From Chloroflexota bacterium (lineage in GTDB: Bacteria > Chloroflexota > Dehalococcoidia > JACQUE01): DNA of 5,356 bases. The notes beneath the pieces were generated by a model. It saw only the letters and a list, made by a program, of their open reading frames with translations. It made no database searches and was not told where the DNA came from. The stretch lies in NCBI GenBank assembly GCA_016210425.1, contig JACQUE010000103.1:1-5356 (forward strand), in the 5' to 3' direction. Made by a program: the position numbers and the translations under genes. Shown in pieces: positions 1-5,356 of the stretch (position 1 is its first letter; each line of letters opens with the position of its first letter).

Positions 1-70
1 CGCTCCTACGAAAATGATTTGGTTGGCTACCAAGCCTACGCAGGACCGCCCCCGTTTTCATCGCCTATGG

Positions 71-86
71 TGGGCCGAGAGGCCCA
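71..86. other. Short perfect hairpin downstream of the solute-binding protein gene
   Basis: TGGGCC (71-76) and GGCCCA (81-86) form a perfect 6-bp stem around the 4-nt loop GAGA (TCTC on the minus strand). It lies about 40 nt past the stop codon of the binding-protein gene. No T-tract follows on either strand, so rho-independent termination is not well supported; an mRNA 3'-end structure is possible. I see no gene in positions 1-126. Confidence 0.3.
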
Positions 87-126
87 TGGGATGCTCGGGG
101 TGACAGCCTTTGTTCCTGCACCCCCC

Positions 127-1818
127 TTAACCCTTGTCTATATAGACATCCTTCAGTATGGGTATGACCATCGGGGCCACGAAGTAGTTCTTCACATAGG
201 GCTTGACCAGCAGGTAGTTCTTGCTGTGCCAGAGGGGCAGCCAGGCAGCGTCGTCCACGATCATCTGCTCCACCTGCTGGTAGAGTTGCATGCGCTTCTG
301 CTCGTCGCGCTCCACCCGGGCTTGCTCCAGGAGCTTGTTCACGTCAGGGTTATTGTAGTTGGTGTGGTTCTGGGTGCTCCCCCCGTAGAGGAGGATGTCC
401 AGGAAGTCGTGCGGGTCCGGGTAGTCGGCGATCCAGCCCGCCTCGAACATCTGAAAGCGCTTGCGGGAGAGGTCCGAGAGGAAGGTGGCCCACTCCACCT
501 GCTGGATCTGCACGCTCAGCCCGAGGTTGTCCTTCCACATCTGGATCACAGCCTCGCTGGTGGGAGGCACCGTGGCACCCGAGCCCGGGATGGTGACCGT
601 GACCGGGGGAAGCTTGTCAACGCTGCCGTACTTGGACTCGGAGATTAGCTTCTTGGCCAGGGCCGGGTCGTACGCGAGGCCCTTCAGATCCTTGTTGAAG
701 CCCGGCATGCCGGGCGGCAGGATGCCCTTGGCCGGCTCCTCAAGCCCCTGCAGCACCGAATCGATGATCAGCTTGGTGTTGACGGCACGGACCAGAGCCT
801 GCCGTACTTTGGGATCGTCGAAAGGCGGCGTCTTGACATTGAAGCCGATGTAGCCGATGTCCAGGTTTTCCGATATCACAAGCTGCTTGTTCAGCGGGTT
901 GCTGGGGTCCCGCACCCGCTCCATGTCCGCGAGGCCTACCCCGCTGATGTCCACCTCGTTGTTCTCGTACATAGTCATGGAGGAGCCGCCGCTTAGGAGG
1001 AAGGTCACGGTATTGAGGTGGGCGGGGCCTCGGTAGTAGCTGGGGTTGCGCTCCAAGACGATGCGCTCACCCTTGCGCCACTCCTTCAGTTTGAAGGGGC
1101 CTGTGCCATTGGGCTTATCGGTCCACTTGCGCCCCTGCTCCACGTTGGCCTTGTCGACAACGAAGGCGGTGGGGTAGGTGAGCTTATAGAGGAAGTAGGA
1201 CTTGGCGACATCGATCTGGACCTGGAGGGTGTGATCATCGATGACGGTCACGCCCCTCATCTCCTTGGCCCTACCATTTATGACGTCGGCCGCGCCCACG
1301 ATGTCGCCAAGGTACTCCTCGGCCACCGTCGACTCGGTCTCTGTCCTGGCCGCCCGCTCGAAAGAGTACTTGAAGTCCTGGGCCGTTACGGCGCGGCCGC
1401 CGTGGAACTTGGCGTCCTTGTTCAGGTGGAAAGTGTAGGTCCGCCCGTCGGAGCTCACGTCCCAGCTATCGGCGATGTCGGGCGCCAGCTTGACGCCGTC
1501 TCCATCGCGCACGAGGGTCACCAGCCCGCTGAATATCTCGACCACATAGGCGGCCGAGGTGGCGTCGCTGCTGAGCGCCGGGTCGAGGGTGGGTGGGTCG
1601 CCGCCCAGCATGGTGATCTGGCCGCCGCTCTTGGGCTGGCCCGGCTGCCCGGATTCGCTCGCCTTGCTCTTGGTCTCAGCCGTCGCGGCCGGTTTGGCCT
1701 CCGTCGCCTTCCCCTCTCCACCTCCCCCTCCCTGCGAGAGCAAAACTGCGAGCGCAACCCCCGCACCGATCAGCAAGACGACGATCAAACCAACCAGGAC
1801 GGCAACAGTCCTCTTCAT
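127..1818 (-). CDS. ABC transporter substrate-binding protein, oligopeptide/dipeptide family (SBP_bac_5)
   Basis: This 563-residue protein is an extracytoplasmic solute receptor that would deliver peptides, or another ligand of this broad family, to an ABC importer. Residues 1-3 (MKR) and a hydrophobic stretch at about 4-27 form a signal or membrane anchor. A low-complexity linker rich in Gly, Lys, Ala, Thr and Ser follows at about 28-66. There is no lipobox, and the protein contains no cysteine at all, so it is probably tethered by an uncleaved N-terminal helix. Family hallmarks are the PTLDPA segment (76-81), LAPDIADSW followed by YTFHL and KFHGG (111-141), the GTGPF motif (238-242) and ADYPDPHDF (464-472). 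Its length is normal for the family. The ATG is preceded by a purine-rich GGGGGAAG about 10 nt upstream and opens directly into the anchor. No permease or ATPase of the Opp/Dpp type is adjacent, so the partner must be encoded elsewhere. The family call is firm; the ligand is unknown. Confidence 0.93.
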   Translation of the reverse strand: MKRTVAVLVGLIVVLLIGAGVALAVLLSQGGGGGEGKATEAKPAATAETKSKASESGQPGQPKSGGQITMLGGDPPTLDPALSSDATSAAYVVEIFSGLVTLVRDGDGVKLAPDIADSWDVSSDGRTYTFHLNKDAKFHGGRAVTAQDFKYSFERAARTETESTVAEEYLGDIVGAADVINGRAKEMRGVTVIDDHTLQVQIDVAKSYFLYKLTYPTAFVVDKANVEQGRKWTDKPNGTGPFKLKEWRKGERIVLERNPSYYRGPAHLNTVTFLLSGGSSMTMYENNEVDISGVGLADMERVRDPSNPLNKQLVISENLDIGYIGFNVKTPPFDDPKVRQALVRAVNTKLIIDSVLQGLEEPAKGILPPGMPGFNKDLKGLAYDPALAKKLISESKYGSVDKLPPVTVTIPGSGATVPPTSEAVIQMWKDNLGLSVQIQQVEWATFLSDLSRKRFQMFEAGWIADYPDPHDFLDILLYGGSTQNHTNYNNPDVNKLLEQARVERDEQKRMQLYQQVEQMIVDDAAWLPLWHSKNYLLVKPYVKNYFVAPMVIPILKDVYIDKG

Positions 1819-1862
1819 CTTTGAATGTCTTCCCCCTTTGCCGGTCGTAATCGAATGCCCAA

Positions 1863-1892
1863 ATGTTAGCGTAAACGGTTAACCAATGGCAA
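1863..1892 (-). promoter_or_regulatory. Possible promoter of the solute-binding protein gene
   Basis: Minus-strand TTGCCA (1892-1887, one mismatch to TTGACA) is followed by an 18-bp spacer and TAACAT (1868-1863, four of six matches to TATAAT). It would start a transcript near 1856, leaving about 38 nt of leader with GGGGGAAG before the ATG at 1818. The spacer contains the perfect 8-bp palindrome GGTTAACC (1877-1884), which could be an operator core or chance. The 137-bp gap after modC makes a separate promoter likely; this exact placement is tentative. Confidence 0.35.
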
Positions 1893-1928
1893 TAGCGCGA
1901 AGGCCATGTTAGAAGTATCCCATGCAAC

Positions 1929-1950
1929 CTGCCGCCATTCAAGCCGGCAG
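1929..1950 (-). terminator. Hairpin just after modC, possible operon terminator
   Basis: On the minus strand CTGCCG (1950-1945) pairs with CGGCAG (1934-1929) across a 10-nt interior that allows one further C-G pair. The 6-bp GC-rich stem starts 5 nt after the modC stop codon. It is followed by GTTGCATGGG rather than a run of T, so it is not a textbook intrinsic terminator. It may act weakly, stabilise the 3' end of the mRNA, or simply be incidental. Confidence 0.35.
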
Positions 1951-1955
1951 CCGAC

Positions 1956-3047
1956 CTACTCCTTTATTACGTGGATGGAGGCCTTCAGAAGCTGGAGCGT
2001 TATCCTCCTGTTGCGCCCCATCTGGAACCGGCGATAGAGGGGGTCCGGCAGCGAGACCTCGAGGTCGTGGCCGGAGTCTGAGCCATCCAGGCGCACGAAG
2101 AGGTCGTGGGCCACGCCGCGCCGCATCTCGTCGGCAACGATCCCCATTAGCAGCGACCCCTCGCCTGTGTCGCGCACGGGCCTGTCGGGGCGCACGACGT
2201 GGACATCGGCGGGCCGGATGCAGAAGATGACCCTCTGGCCAGCTTTAAGCTCAGGGTCAGGCGGAAGCTCTATCTGATGGCCGCGCCAGTCCACCACCAC
2301 ACCGTCGCCGGCAGTCGAAACAACAATACCGTCTAGGACGTTGCGGACACCCATGAAGTAGGCCAGGGCCCGGCTCTCCGGCCTCCGGAACATCTCCTCC
2401 GGGGGCCCGAACTGGCGCACCTCGCCTTCGTAGACAATGCCGACGCAATCGGAGAGGACGAAGGCCTCCTCCAGGCTGTGCGTGACGTGTACGGTAGTGA
2501 TCTGGAACTCGTGCTGGATGCGCTTAAGCTCCAGCCACAGCTCCTGGCGCGTCGCGTAGTCGAGGGCAGAGAAGGGCTCGTCCAGGAGCAGGAGCTTGGG
2601 CTGGATGACGAGGGCCCGCGCCAAGGCCACCCGCTGCTGCTGCCCGCCCGATAGCTCCGCCGGATAGCGCCCCTCCAGCCCCTCCAGCCGCATCAGCGCC
2701 AGCATCTCGCCCACGCGCCGCCGCGCTTCGCCGCCCGGCACGCCGATGAGCCCGTAGGCGACGTTGCGCTCGACGGTGAGGTGGGGAAAGAGGGCGTAGT
2801 TCTGAGGTACGTAGCCGACACGCCGTCGCTGGGGAGGCGTATCGAGGCCGCGCGCCGAGTCGAAGACATCCAGGCCGTCGATGGCGATCCTGCCGCTGTC
2901 GGGCCGGGCGATGCCTGCGATGCAGCGCAGCGTCAGGCTCTTGCCTGCCCCCGAGGGCCCGAATAGCACCAGAATCCCCTGCTCGCCCGTGAACCGGGCC
3001 GAGAGGGTGAAGGCCGGGTAGTCCTTGCGGATATCTACTTCAAGCAT
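1956..3047 (-). CDS. modC: Molybdate (or tungstate) ABC transporter ATP-binding protein ModC
   Basis: This 363-residue ATPase powers oxyanion import on the cytoplasmic face of ModB; E. coli ModC is about 350 residues. The nucleotide-binding domain is complete: Walker A GPSGAGKS (30-37), Q-loop Gln82, ABC signature LSGGQQQR (132-139), Walker B LLLLDEP (152-158), D-loop SALD (160-163) and switch His190. Residues from about 236 to the end form a C-terminal TOBE/Mop-like region that includes IRPADV (277-282). In this family that region can bind oxyanion or regulate the ATPase. I chose the ATG giving MLEVDIRKDY because the canonical first strand begins there. An upstream in-frame start at 3101 would add 18 residues that only shadow the end of modB. 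The start lies 8 nt inside modB with only a weak Shine-Dalgarno, which suggests translational coupling. A CysA- or WtpC-like ATPase is the alternative by ATPase sequence alone, but the neighbours favour ModC. Molybdate and tungstate cannot be told apart here. Confidence 0.92.
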   Translation of the reverse strand: MLEVDIRKDYPAFTLSARFTGEQGILVLFGPSGAGKSLTLRCIAGIARPDSGRIAIDGLDVFDSARGLDTPPQRRRVGYVPQNYALFPHLTVERNVAYGLIGVPGGEARRRVGEMLALMRLEGLEGRYPAELSGGQQQRVALARALVIQPKLLLLDEPFSALDYATRQELWLELKRIQHEFQITTVHVTHSLEEAFVLSDCVGIVYEGEVRQFGPPEEMFRRPESRALAYFMGVRNVLDGIVVSTAGDGVVVDWRGHQIELPPDPELKAGQRVIFCIRPADVHVVRPDRPVRDTGEGSLLMGIVADEMRRGVAHDLFVRLDGSDSGHDLEVSLPDPLYRRFQMGRNRRITLQLLKASIHVIKE

Positions 3048-3897
3048 AGTAGCTGCCGATGGTGGTGCGCCTAGCCAGGGCCTTGAAGGCGACCAGCACA
3101 ACGAAGGATGTGACGGTGAGGAAGAGAGAGAGCACCAGCGCCGCCCGGAAGTCCGACTGCATGGCCTGGTAGATGGCGAGGGGCATCGTCTGCGTCCGCC
3201 CCTGGAAGTTGCCCGCGAACATGATCGTCGCCCCGAACTCGCCCAGGGCCCGCGCCCAGCTCATGACGGCCCCGCTGAGGAGCGCGGGCAGCGCCAGGGG
3301 CACTGTCACGCGCAGGAAAGTGCGCAGACCCGACGCCCCCAACGTCGCCGAGACGCTCTCCAGGTCGGGCGGGACGGCCTCGAAGCCGCCCTTGGCCGCC
3401 TTAACATAAAACGGGGCAGCAACGAAGAGCTGAGCCATCACCACGGCGGCCGTGCTGAAAGCCACATGCAGCCCTAGCGCCTCTAGCTGTGCCCCCAGGA
3501 TGCCGCGCCTGCCGAAGGTCATGAGCAGAGCGACGCCGGCAACGGCGGGAGGCAGCACCATGGGCATGTCAAGGGCCGTGTCCAGCAGAGCGTGGCCAGG
3601 GAAGCGATGCCGGGCCAGCAGGTAGGCAGCGGGCGTTCCCAGGATAATGGTGAGGGCCACGGCGATTGCCGAGGTAACGAGGCTCAAGCGCAGCGCCTCC
3701 ACCACAACGGGGCGACCGATGTAGCCGGCGACGGCGCCACTGCTGGCAGCGCGGTAGATCACGGCTCCCAGAGGCACCACCAGGAAGAGGACCAGGGCTA
3801 GGGCCAGCGCCGAGACCCACACCAAATTGAGTCGCGCCGTTGAGAACGGGCGCAGCCAGCGAGCTTTCGTGGGGGCTTGGGATGCAGCCGTTTCCAT
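3040..3897 (-). CDS. modB: Molybdate (or tungstate) ABC transporter permease ModB
   Basis: This is the integral-membrane channel subunit of the importer, 285 residues from the ATG. Hydrophobic segments lie at about 25-48, 72-93, 114-128, 145-167, 200-219 and 253-273, giving about six transmembrane helices. The cytoplasmic coupling (EAA) loop that docks on the ATPase is clear at about 178-209 (ESVSATLGASGLRTF, then VTVPLALP), followed by RALGEFGAT, a strong ModB/CysT-type signature. E. coli ModB, as I recall it, is about 229 residues and begins near the second helix. This protein has about 55 extra N-terminal residues with an additional helix, a layout also seen in CysT and WtpB-like permeases. 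A GTG at 3906 would overlap modA by 4 nt and add three residues. The ATG is preferred because AAGG lies 8 nt before it, while the GTG lacks an obvious ribosome-binding site. The operon position between modA and modC supports the assignment. Confidence 0.92.
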   Translation of the reverse strand: METAASQAPTKARWLRPFSTARLNLVWVSALALALVLFLVVPLGAVIYRAASSGAVAGYIGRPVVVEALRLSLVTSAIAVALTIILGTPAAYLLARHRFPGHALLDTALDMPMVLPPAVAGVALLMTFGRRGILGAQLEALGLHVAFSTAAVVMAQLFVAAPFYVKAAKGGFEAVPPDLESVSATLGASGLRTFLRVTVPLALPALLSGAVMSWARALGEFGATIMFAGNFQGRTQTMPLAIYQAMQSDFRAALVLSLFLTVTSFVVLVAFKALARRTTIGSYYA

Positions 3898-3902
3898 ATC
3901 AG

Positions 3903-3909
3903 TCACCTT
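3903..3909 (-). promoter_or_regulatory. Ribosome-binding site that decides the modB start
   Basis: AAGGTGA on the minus strand overlaps the modA stop codon. Its AAGG core lies 8 nt before the modB ATG at 3897. The GTG within this motif (3906) is the alternative start, with a 4-nt overlap with modA, but it has no obvious Shine-Dalgarno of its own. Confidence 0.45.
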
Positions 3910-4697
3910 AGGGGCAGAAAGCCATGCCTGGTCAGCAGGGCCTGGCCTTCCGGCGAGAGCAGGTAACCGACGAAGCGGGCCGCGTCCTGAGGATGGCCGG
4001 CACCCTTGAGGACGGCGACCTGGTAGCCTATGGAGGGCTGGAAACCCGATGGGATGAGGATGGTGAGGAGCTTATCGCGCACCTGCAGTGTGACGTCCGT
4101 CTGGTAGACGACGCCTGCGTCAGCCTCACCCAGGAGCACCTTTGCAAGCACGAACTTCACGTCCTCCTCCTGCGACGCCACATTGGCCAGGACACGCCTC
4201 GCGAAATCGGGGCCGTAGGCCGCATCGCGGCTCATCGCCTCCAGCGCCACGATGCCGTAGGCACCCGCCGGTACCCCGTTGTGCGCTAGGACAAGGCGCT
4301 TGCCGGGTGATGCGAGGTCGGCAAGGCGCTCGATCTTGCCGGGATTAGCCGCCGGCGTCACCACCACCAGGCTGTTCCGGGTGAACTCCTGCGGGGCCAC
4401 CGCCAGCAGGCCCGCTTGCCTGGCCAGGTCCATCTGGCGCTCGTCGGCGGAGGCGAAGACATCGGCGCGAGCCCCCTGCTCCAACTGCGCCCGAAGGTGC
4501 TGCGAGCCCGCTAGGTTCAGGCGCACTTTGAGCCCAGGGTGCGCCTCCTCGAAGGCAGATATCGCTTCCCTGAAAGGTTTTTCTAGGGAGGCCGCAGCAA
4601 AAACCGTAACTGGAGCCTCCTTCGCGCGGGCTCGGCAGCCGGCCAGCCCCGCGATTAGGGCTATGGCCATGATGGCTCCCGTCGCTCGCCACGCCAT
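3903..4697 (-). CDS. modA: Molybdate (or tungstate) ABC transporter substrate-binding lipoprotein ModA
   Basis: This 264-residue periplasmic or extracellular receptor binds the oxyanion and hands it to ModB. The N-terminus is a lipoprotein signal: a hydrophobic core at about 7-17 and lipobox LAGC ending at Cys21, so the mature protein would be lipid-anchored. The mature part begins with VTVFAAASL, whose Ser37 corresponds to an oxyanion-binding serine of E. coli ModA. NLAGSQHL supplies the second (Ser65), followed by ADVFASAD. VPAGAYG at about 142-148 and SQEEDVKFVLAKVLLGEADAGVVYQTD at about 175-201 are typical ModA segments; Tyr198 matches the ligand-binding tyrosine. The ATG shares one base with the modE stop (TGATG) and has GAGG 7 nt upstream. 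A GTG one codon earlier is possible but leaves only 4 nt of spacing. Family membership is secure; preference for molybdate over tungstate is not readable. Confidence 0.94.
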   Translation of the reverse strand: MAWRATGAIMAIALIAGLAGCRARAKEAPVTVFAAASLEKPFREAISAFEEAHPGLKVRLNLAGSQHLRAQLEQGARADVFASADERQMDLARQAGLLAVAPQEFTRNSLVVVTPAANPGKIERLADLASPGKRLVLAHNGVPAGAYGIVALEAMSRDAAYGPDFARRVLANVASQEEDVKFVLAKVLLGEADAGVVYQTDVTLQVRDKLLTILIPSGFQPSIGYQVAVLKGAGHPQDAARFVGYLLSPEGQALLTRHGFLPLR

Positions 4698-5152
4698 CAC
4701 TTAGCCTCGGCTCTCCTGTCCGTCGCCTCGGGCCGTGCCCGCAACTCCGCCAGTTCAGCCGCGATCTCCTGGCGAAACTCCTGCAGCTTGCCGTCCAGCC
4801 GCCTGAAGAGCCGGACGGCGGCCCGGCCTGCCTCGGTCAGGCGGGCGCCTCCGCCGCCGCTGCCACCCGTCGCGGTTTGGACCAATGGCACACCGCCAAG
4901 GTGGTTCATCGACTCGACCAGGTCCCAGGCGTGGCGGTACGACATGCCCATCGACCGCGCCGCCGCCGAGATGGAGCCATGCTCGTCGATGCGCTCCAGC
5001 AGCACCACGCGCCCATAGCCTAAGTAGGTTCTGGCGCCAGCCTCAATCCAGGCGCGGGCGTGGACAGAGACATCCCCCTCCAGTGGCAGTCCGATGTTTG
5101 CCGCCGGCCGCGCCCGCTCTTCAGGCCTGTGCTTAGGCGATGACGTAGTCAT
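4697..5152 (-). CDS. modE: ModE-like winged-helix regulator, DNA-binding domain only
   Basis: This 151-residue protein is the probable repressor of the operon it heads. Residues 22-109 match the N-terminal DNA-binding domain of ModE. There is a conserved lead-in (WIEAGARTYLGYGRVVLLERI), a helix-turn-helix at about 59-79 (GSISAAARSMGMSYRHAWDLV), and a Gly-rich wing TGGSGGGGARLTEAG (95-109) very like the ATGGKGGGGAVLT segment of E. coli ModE. The rest (110-151) is a charged Glu/Ala/Arg helix that could mediate dimerisation. E. coli ModE is about 262 residues, with two C-terminal Mop domains that bind molybdate; none is present here. The frame stays open upstream to the window edge. I chose the ATG at 5152 because homology starts after it, the extension is Ser/Arg-rich without recognisable domain features, and a strong promoter lies in that extension. 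The stop overlaps the modA start by one base. The ligand-sensing mechanism is unknown. Confidence 0.85.
   Translation of the reverse strand: MTTSSPKHRPEERARPAANIGLPLEGDVSVHARAWIEAGARTYLGYGRVVLLERIDEHGSISAAARSMGMSYRHAWDLVESMNHLGGVPLVQTATGGSGGGGARLTEAGRAAVRLFRRLDGKLQEFRQEIAAELAELRARPEATDRRAEAK
4705..4708 (-). promoter_or_regulatory. Ribosome-binding site that decides the modA start
   Basis: GAGG on the minus strand, inside the end of modE, lies 7 nt before the modA ATG at 4697 but only 4 nt before the alternative GTG at 4700. An additional AGGAG sits farther upstream (4717-4713). The spacing favours the ATG. Placement within modE and the TGATG overlap indicate coupled translation. Confidence 0.5.
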
Positions 5153-5160
5153 TAGATGCA

Positions 5161-5180
5161 CGGTAATATACGGTAATACA
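5161..5180 (+). repeat. Two tandem 10-bp units in the modE promoter
   Basis: CGGTAATATA (5161-5170) is followed directly by CGGTAATACA (5171-5180), identical at 9 of 10 positions. The period of about one helical turn would place two identical half-sites on the same DNA face. The units lie inside the inverted repeat and the -10/spacer region, so they may be an alternative or additional way of reading the operator. Chance or a slippage duplication cannot be excluded. Confidence 0.5.
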
Positions 5181-5186
5181 TAACGG
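5161..5186. promoter_or_regulatory. Putative ModE-type operator (imperfect inverted repeat)
   Basis: On the minus strand the arms are CCGTTATGTA (5186-5177) and TATATTACCG (5170-5161), separated by 6 bp. The two arms agree at 7 of 10 positions when one is reverse-complemented. From memory, the E. coli ModE operator has CGnTATATA-like arms around a 6-7 bp centre and includes the half-site TACATAACG, which occurs intact here on the plus strand (5178-5186). The site overlaps the promoter of a modE-like gene, so autoregulation and repression of the whole operon are likely. Confidence 0.45.
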
Positions 5187-5194
5187 AATGTCAA
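5165..5194 (-). promoter_or_regulatory. Putative sigma-70-type promoter of the modEABC operon
   Basis: Reading the minus strand, a perfect TTGACA -35 hexamer (5194-5189) is followed by an 18-bp spacer and a TATATT -10 hexamer (5170-5165). Transcription should begin at about 5157-5159, leaving only about 5-7 nt before the modE ATG. No Shine-Dalgarno sequence precedes that ATG, so the modE message is probably leaderless or nearly so. The operator-like repeat covers the spacer and the -10 box, as expected for repression by promoter occlusion. The boxes are seen directly; activity is inferred. Confidence 0.6.
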
Positions 5195-5356
5195 GGCGCG
5201 AGAGAGCGCGGTCAGATGGAAATCGGGTTTTAGTCGGCGGCGATTACGGGATCTAAAGCTGTCAGGCTGAGTTAAACCTGTTTTGGAAGTCAGCGAGGAA
5301 GAACTCTTGCTTAGAGAGAAGAGATGTGAGAGAATACCTTCCGTAATTGTTGCCAA
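5195..5356. other. Upstream region with no supported gene
   Basis: This stretch is visibly less GC-rich than the genes. On the minus strand the modE frame stays open through it, but the encoded residues are a Ser/Thr/Arg-rich mixture without recognisable domain features, and the mod promoter lies between it and modE. On the plus strand no start codon opens a frame of useful length. A weak CGCG/CGCG inverted repeat with AGAGAG between the arms (5197-5210) is the only other structure seen. It is probably intergenic DNA between the mod operon and whatever lies beyond the edge. Confidence 0.45.

Noticed and set aside
5..40. CCTACG direct repeat (5-10 and 35-40) and small overlapping stems (GGCT/AGCC, TTGG/CCAA) at the left edge
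   Set aside because: They are too short to distinguish from chance, and there is no third unit or regular spacing to suggest a CRISPR or attachment site.
1018..1824. Long plus-strand open frame of 268 codons opposite the solute-binding protein gene
   Set aside because: It is antisense to a clear SBP_bac_5 gene in high-GC DNA, where long shadow frames are common, and its translation shows no recognisable family.
3048..3101. Longer modC start adding 18 residues
   Set aside because: The extra residues only shadow the end of modB in another frame, and the canonical first strand of the ATPase begins at the ATG at 3047.
3924..4704. Plus-strand open frames opposite modA
   Set aside because: They mirror a well-conserved modA coding sequence and have no domain features or ribosome-binding sites of their own.
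5153..5200. Molybdenum-cofactor riboswitch upstream of the operon
   Set aside because: The predicted leader is only about 5-7 nt and the upstream DNA shows no extensive multi-stem structure. Regulation at DNA level fits better.
5195..5211. CGCG/CGCG inverted repeat with AGAGAG between the arms as an operator or terminator
   Set aside because: The stem is only 4 bp with no further pairing and no T-tract; in GC-rich DNA it is likely chance.
5153..5356. In-frame N-terminal extension of modE from a TTG at the window edge, 68 extra residues
   Set aside because: The extension is Ser/Thr/Arg-rich with no recognisable ModE homology, the DNA composition differs from the genes, and a consensus-like promoter with an operator-like repeat lies inside it. 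The ATG at 5152 is the better start.

Overview
The window is GC-rich bacterial DNA, and every gene I can support is on the minus strand. It holds a complete molybdate-type (molybdate or tungstate) ABC importer operon in the order modE-modA-modB-modC, followed by one separate gene for a large extracytoplasmic solute-binding protein of the oligopeptide/dipeptide (SBP_bac_5) family. The organism cannot be fixed from this sequence. The high GC content, an SBP held by an N-terminal membrane anchor with a Gly/Lys/Ala/Thr linker, and a modE promoter that implies a nearly leaderless mRNA would suit Chloroflexota or a similar deep-branching GC-rich phylum. That placement is a low-confidence inference.

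Layout, read right to left in the direction of transcription. Positions 5195-5356 appear to be non-coding upstream DNA. A promoter with a perfect TTGACA -35 box and a TATATT -10 box (5165-5194) overlaps an imperfect inverted repeat (5161-5186) that resembles ModE operators and also contains two near-identical 10-bp tandem units. The start codon of modE (4697-5152) lies only about 5-7 nt from the expected transcription start. modE, modA (3903-4697), modB (3040-3897) and modC (1956-3047) then follow with overlaps or very short gaps, so they should be one translationally coupled transcript. A GC-rich hairpin (1929-1950) just after modC may end it. A 137-bp gap carries a plausible promoter for the SBP gene (127-1818). 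Positions 1-126 downstream of that gene contain only a short perfect hairpin.

How the genes work together: ModA, a lipoprotein, captures the oxyanion outside the membrane. ModB forms the transmembrane pathway, and ModC hydrolyses ATP and carries a C-terminal TOBE/Mop-like region. The short ModE-like protein would bind the promoter-proximal repeat and repress the operon when the oxyanion is plentiful. The main oddity is that this ModE consists of the DNA-binding half alone and lacks the molybdate-sensing Mop domains of the E. coli protein, so how it senses the ligand is an open question. The SBP gene has no permease or ATPase partner in view and is probably a separate unit. I found no mobile element, CRISPR array, RNA gene or clearly novel system.
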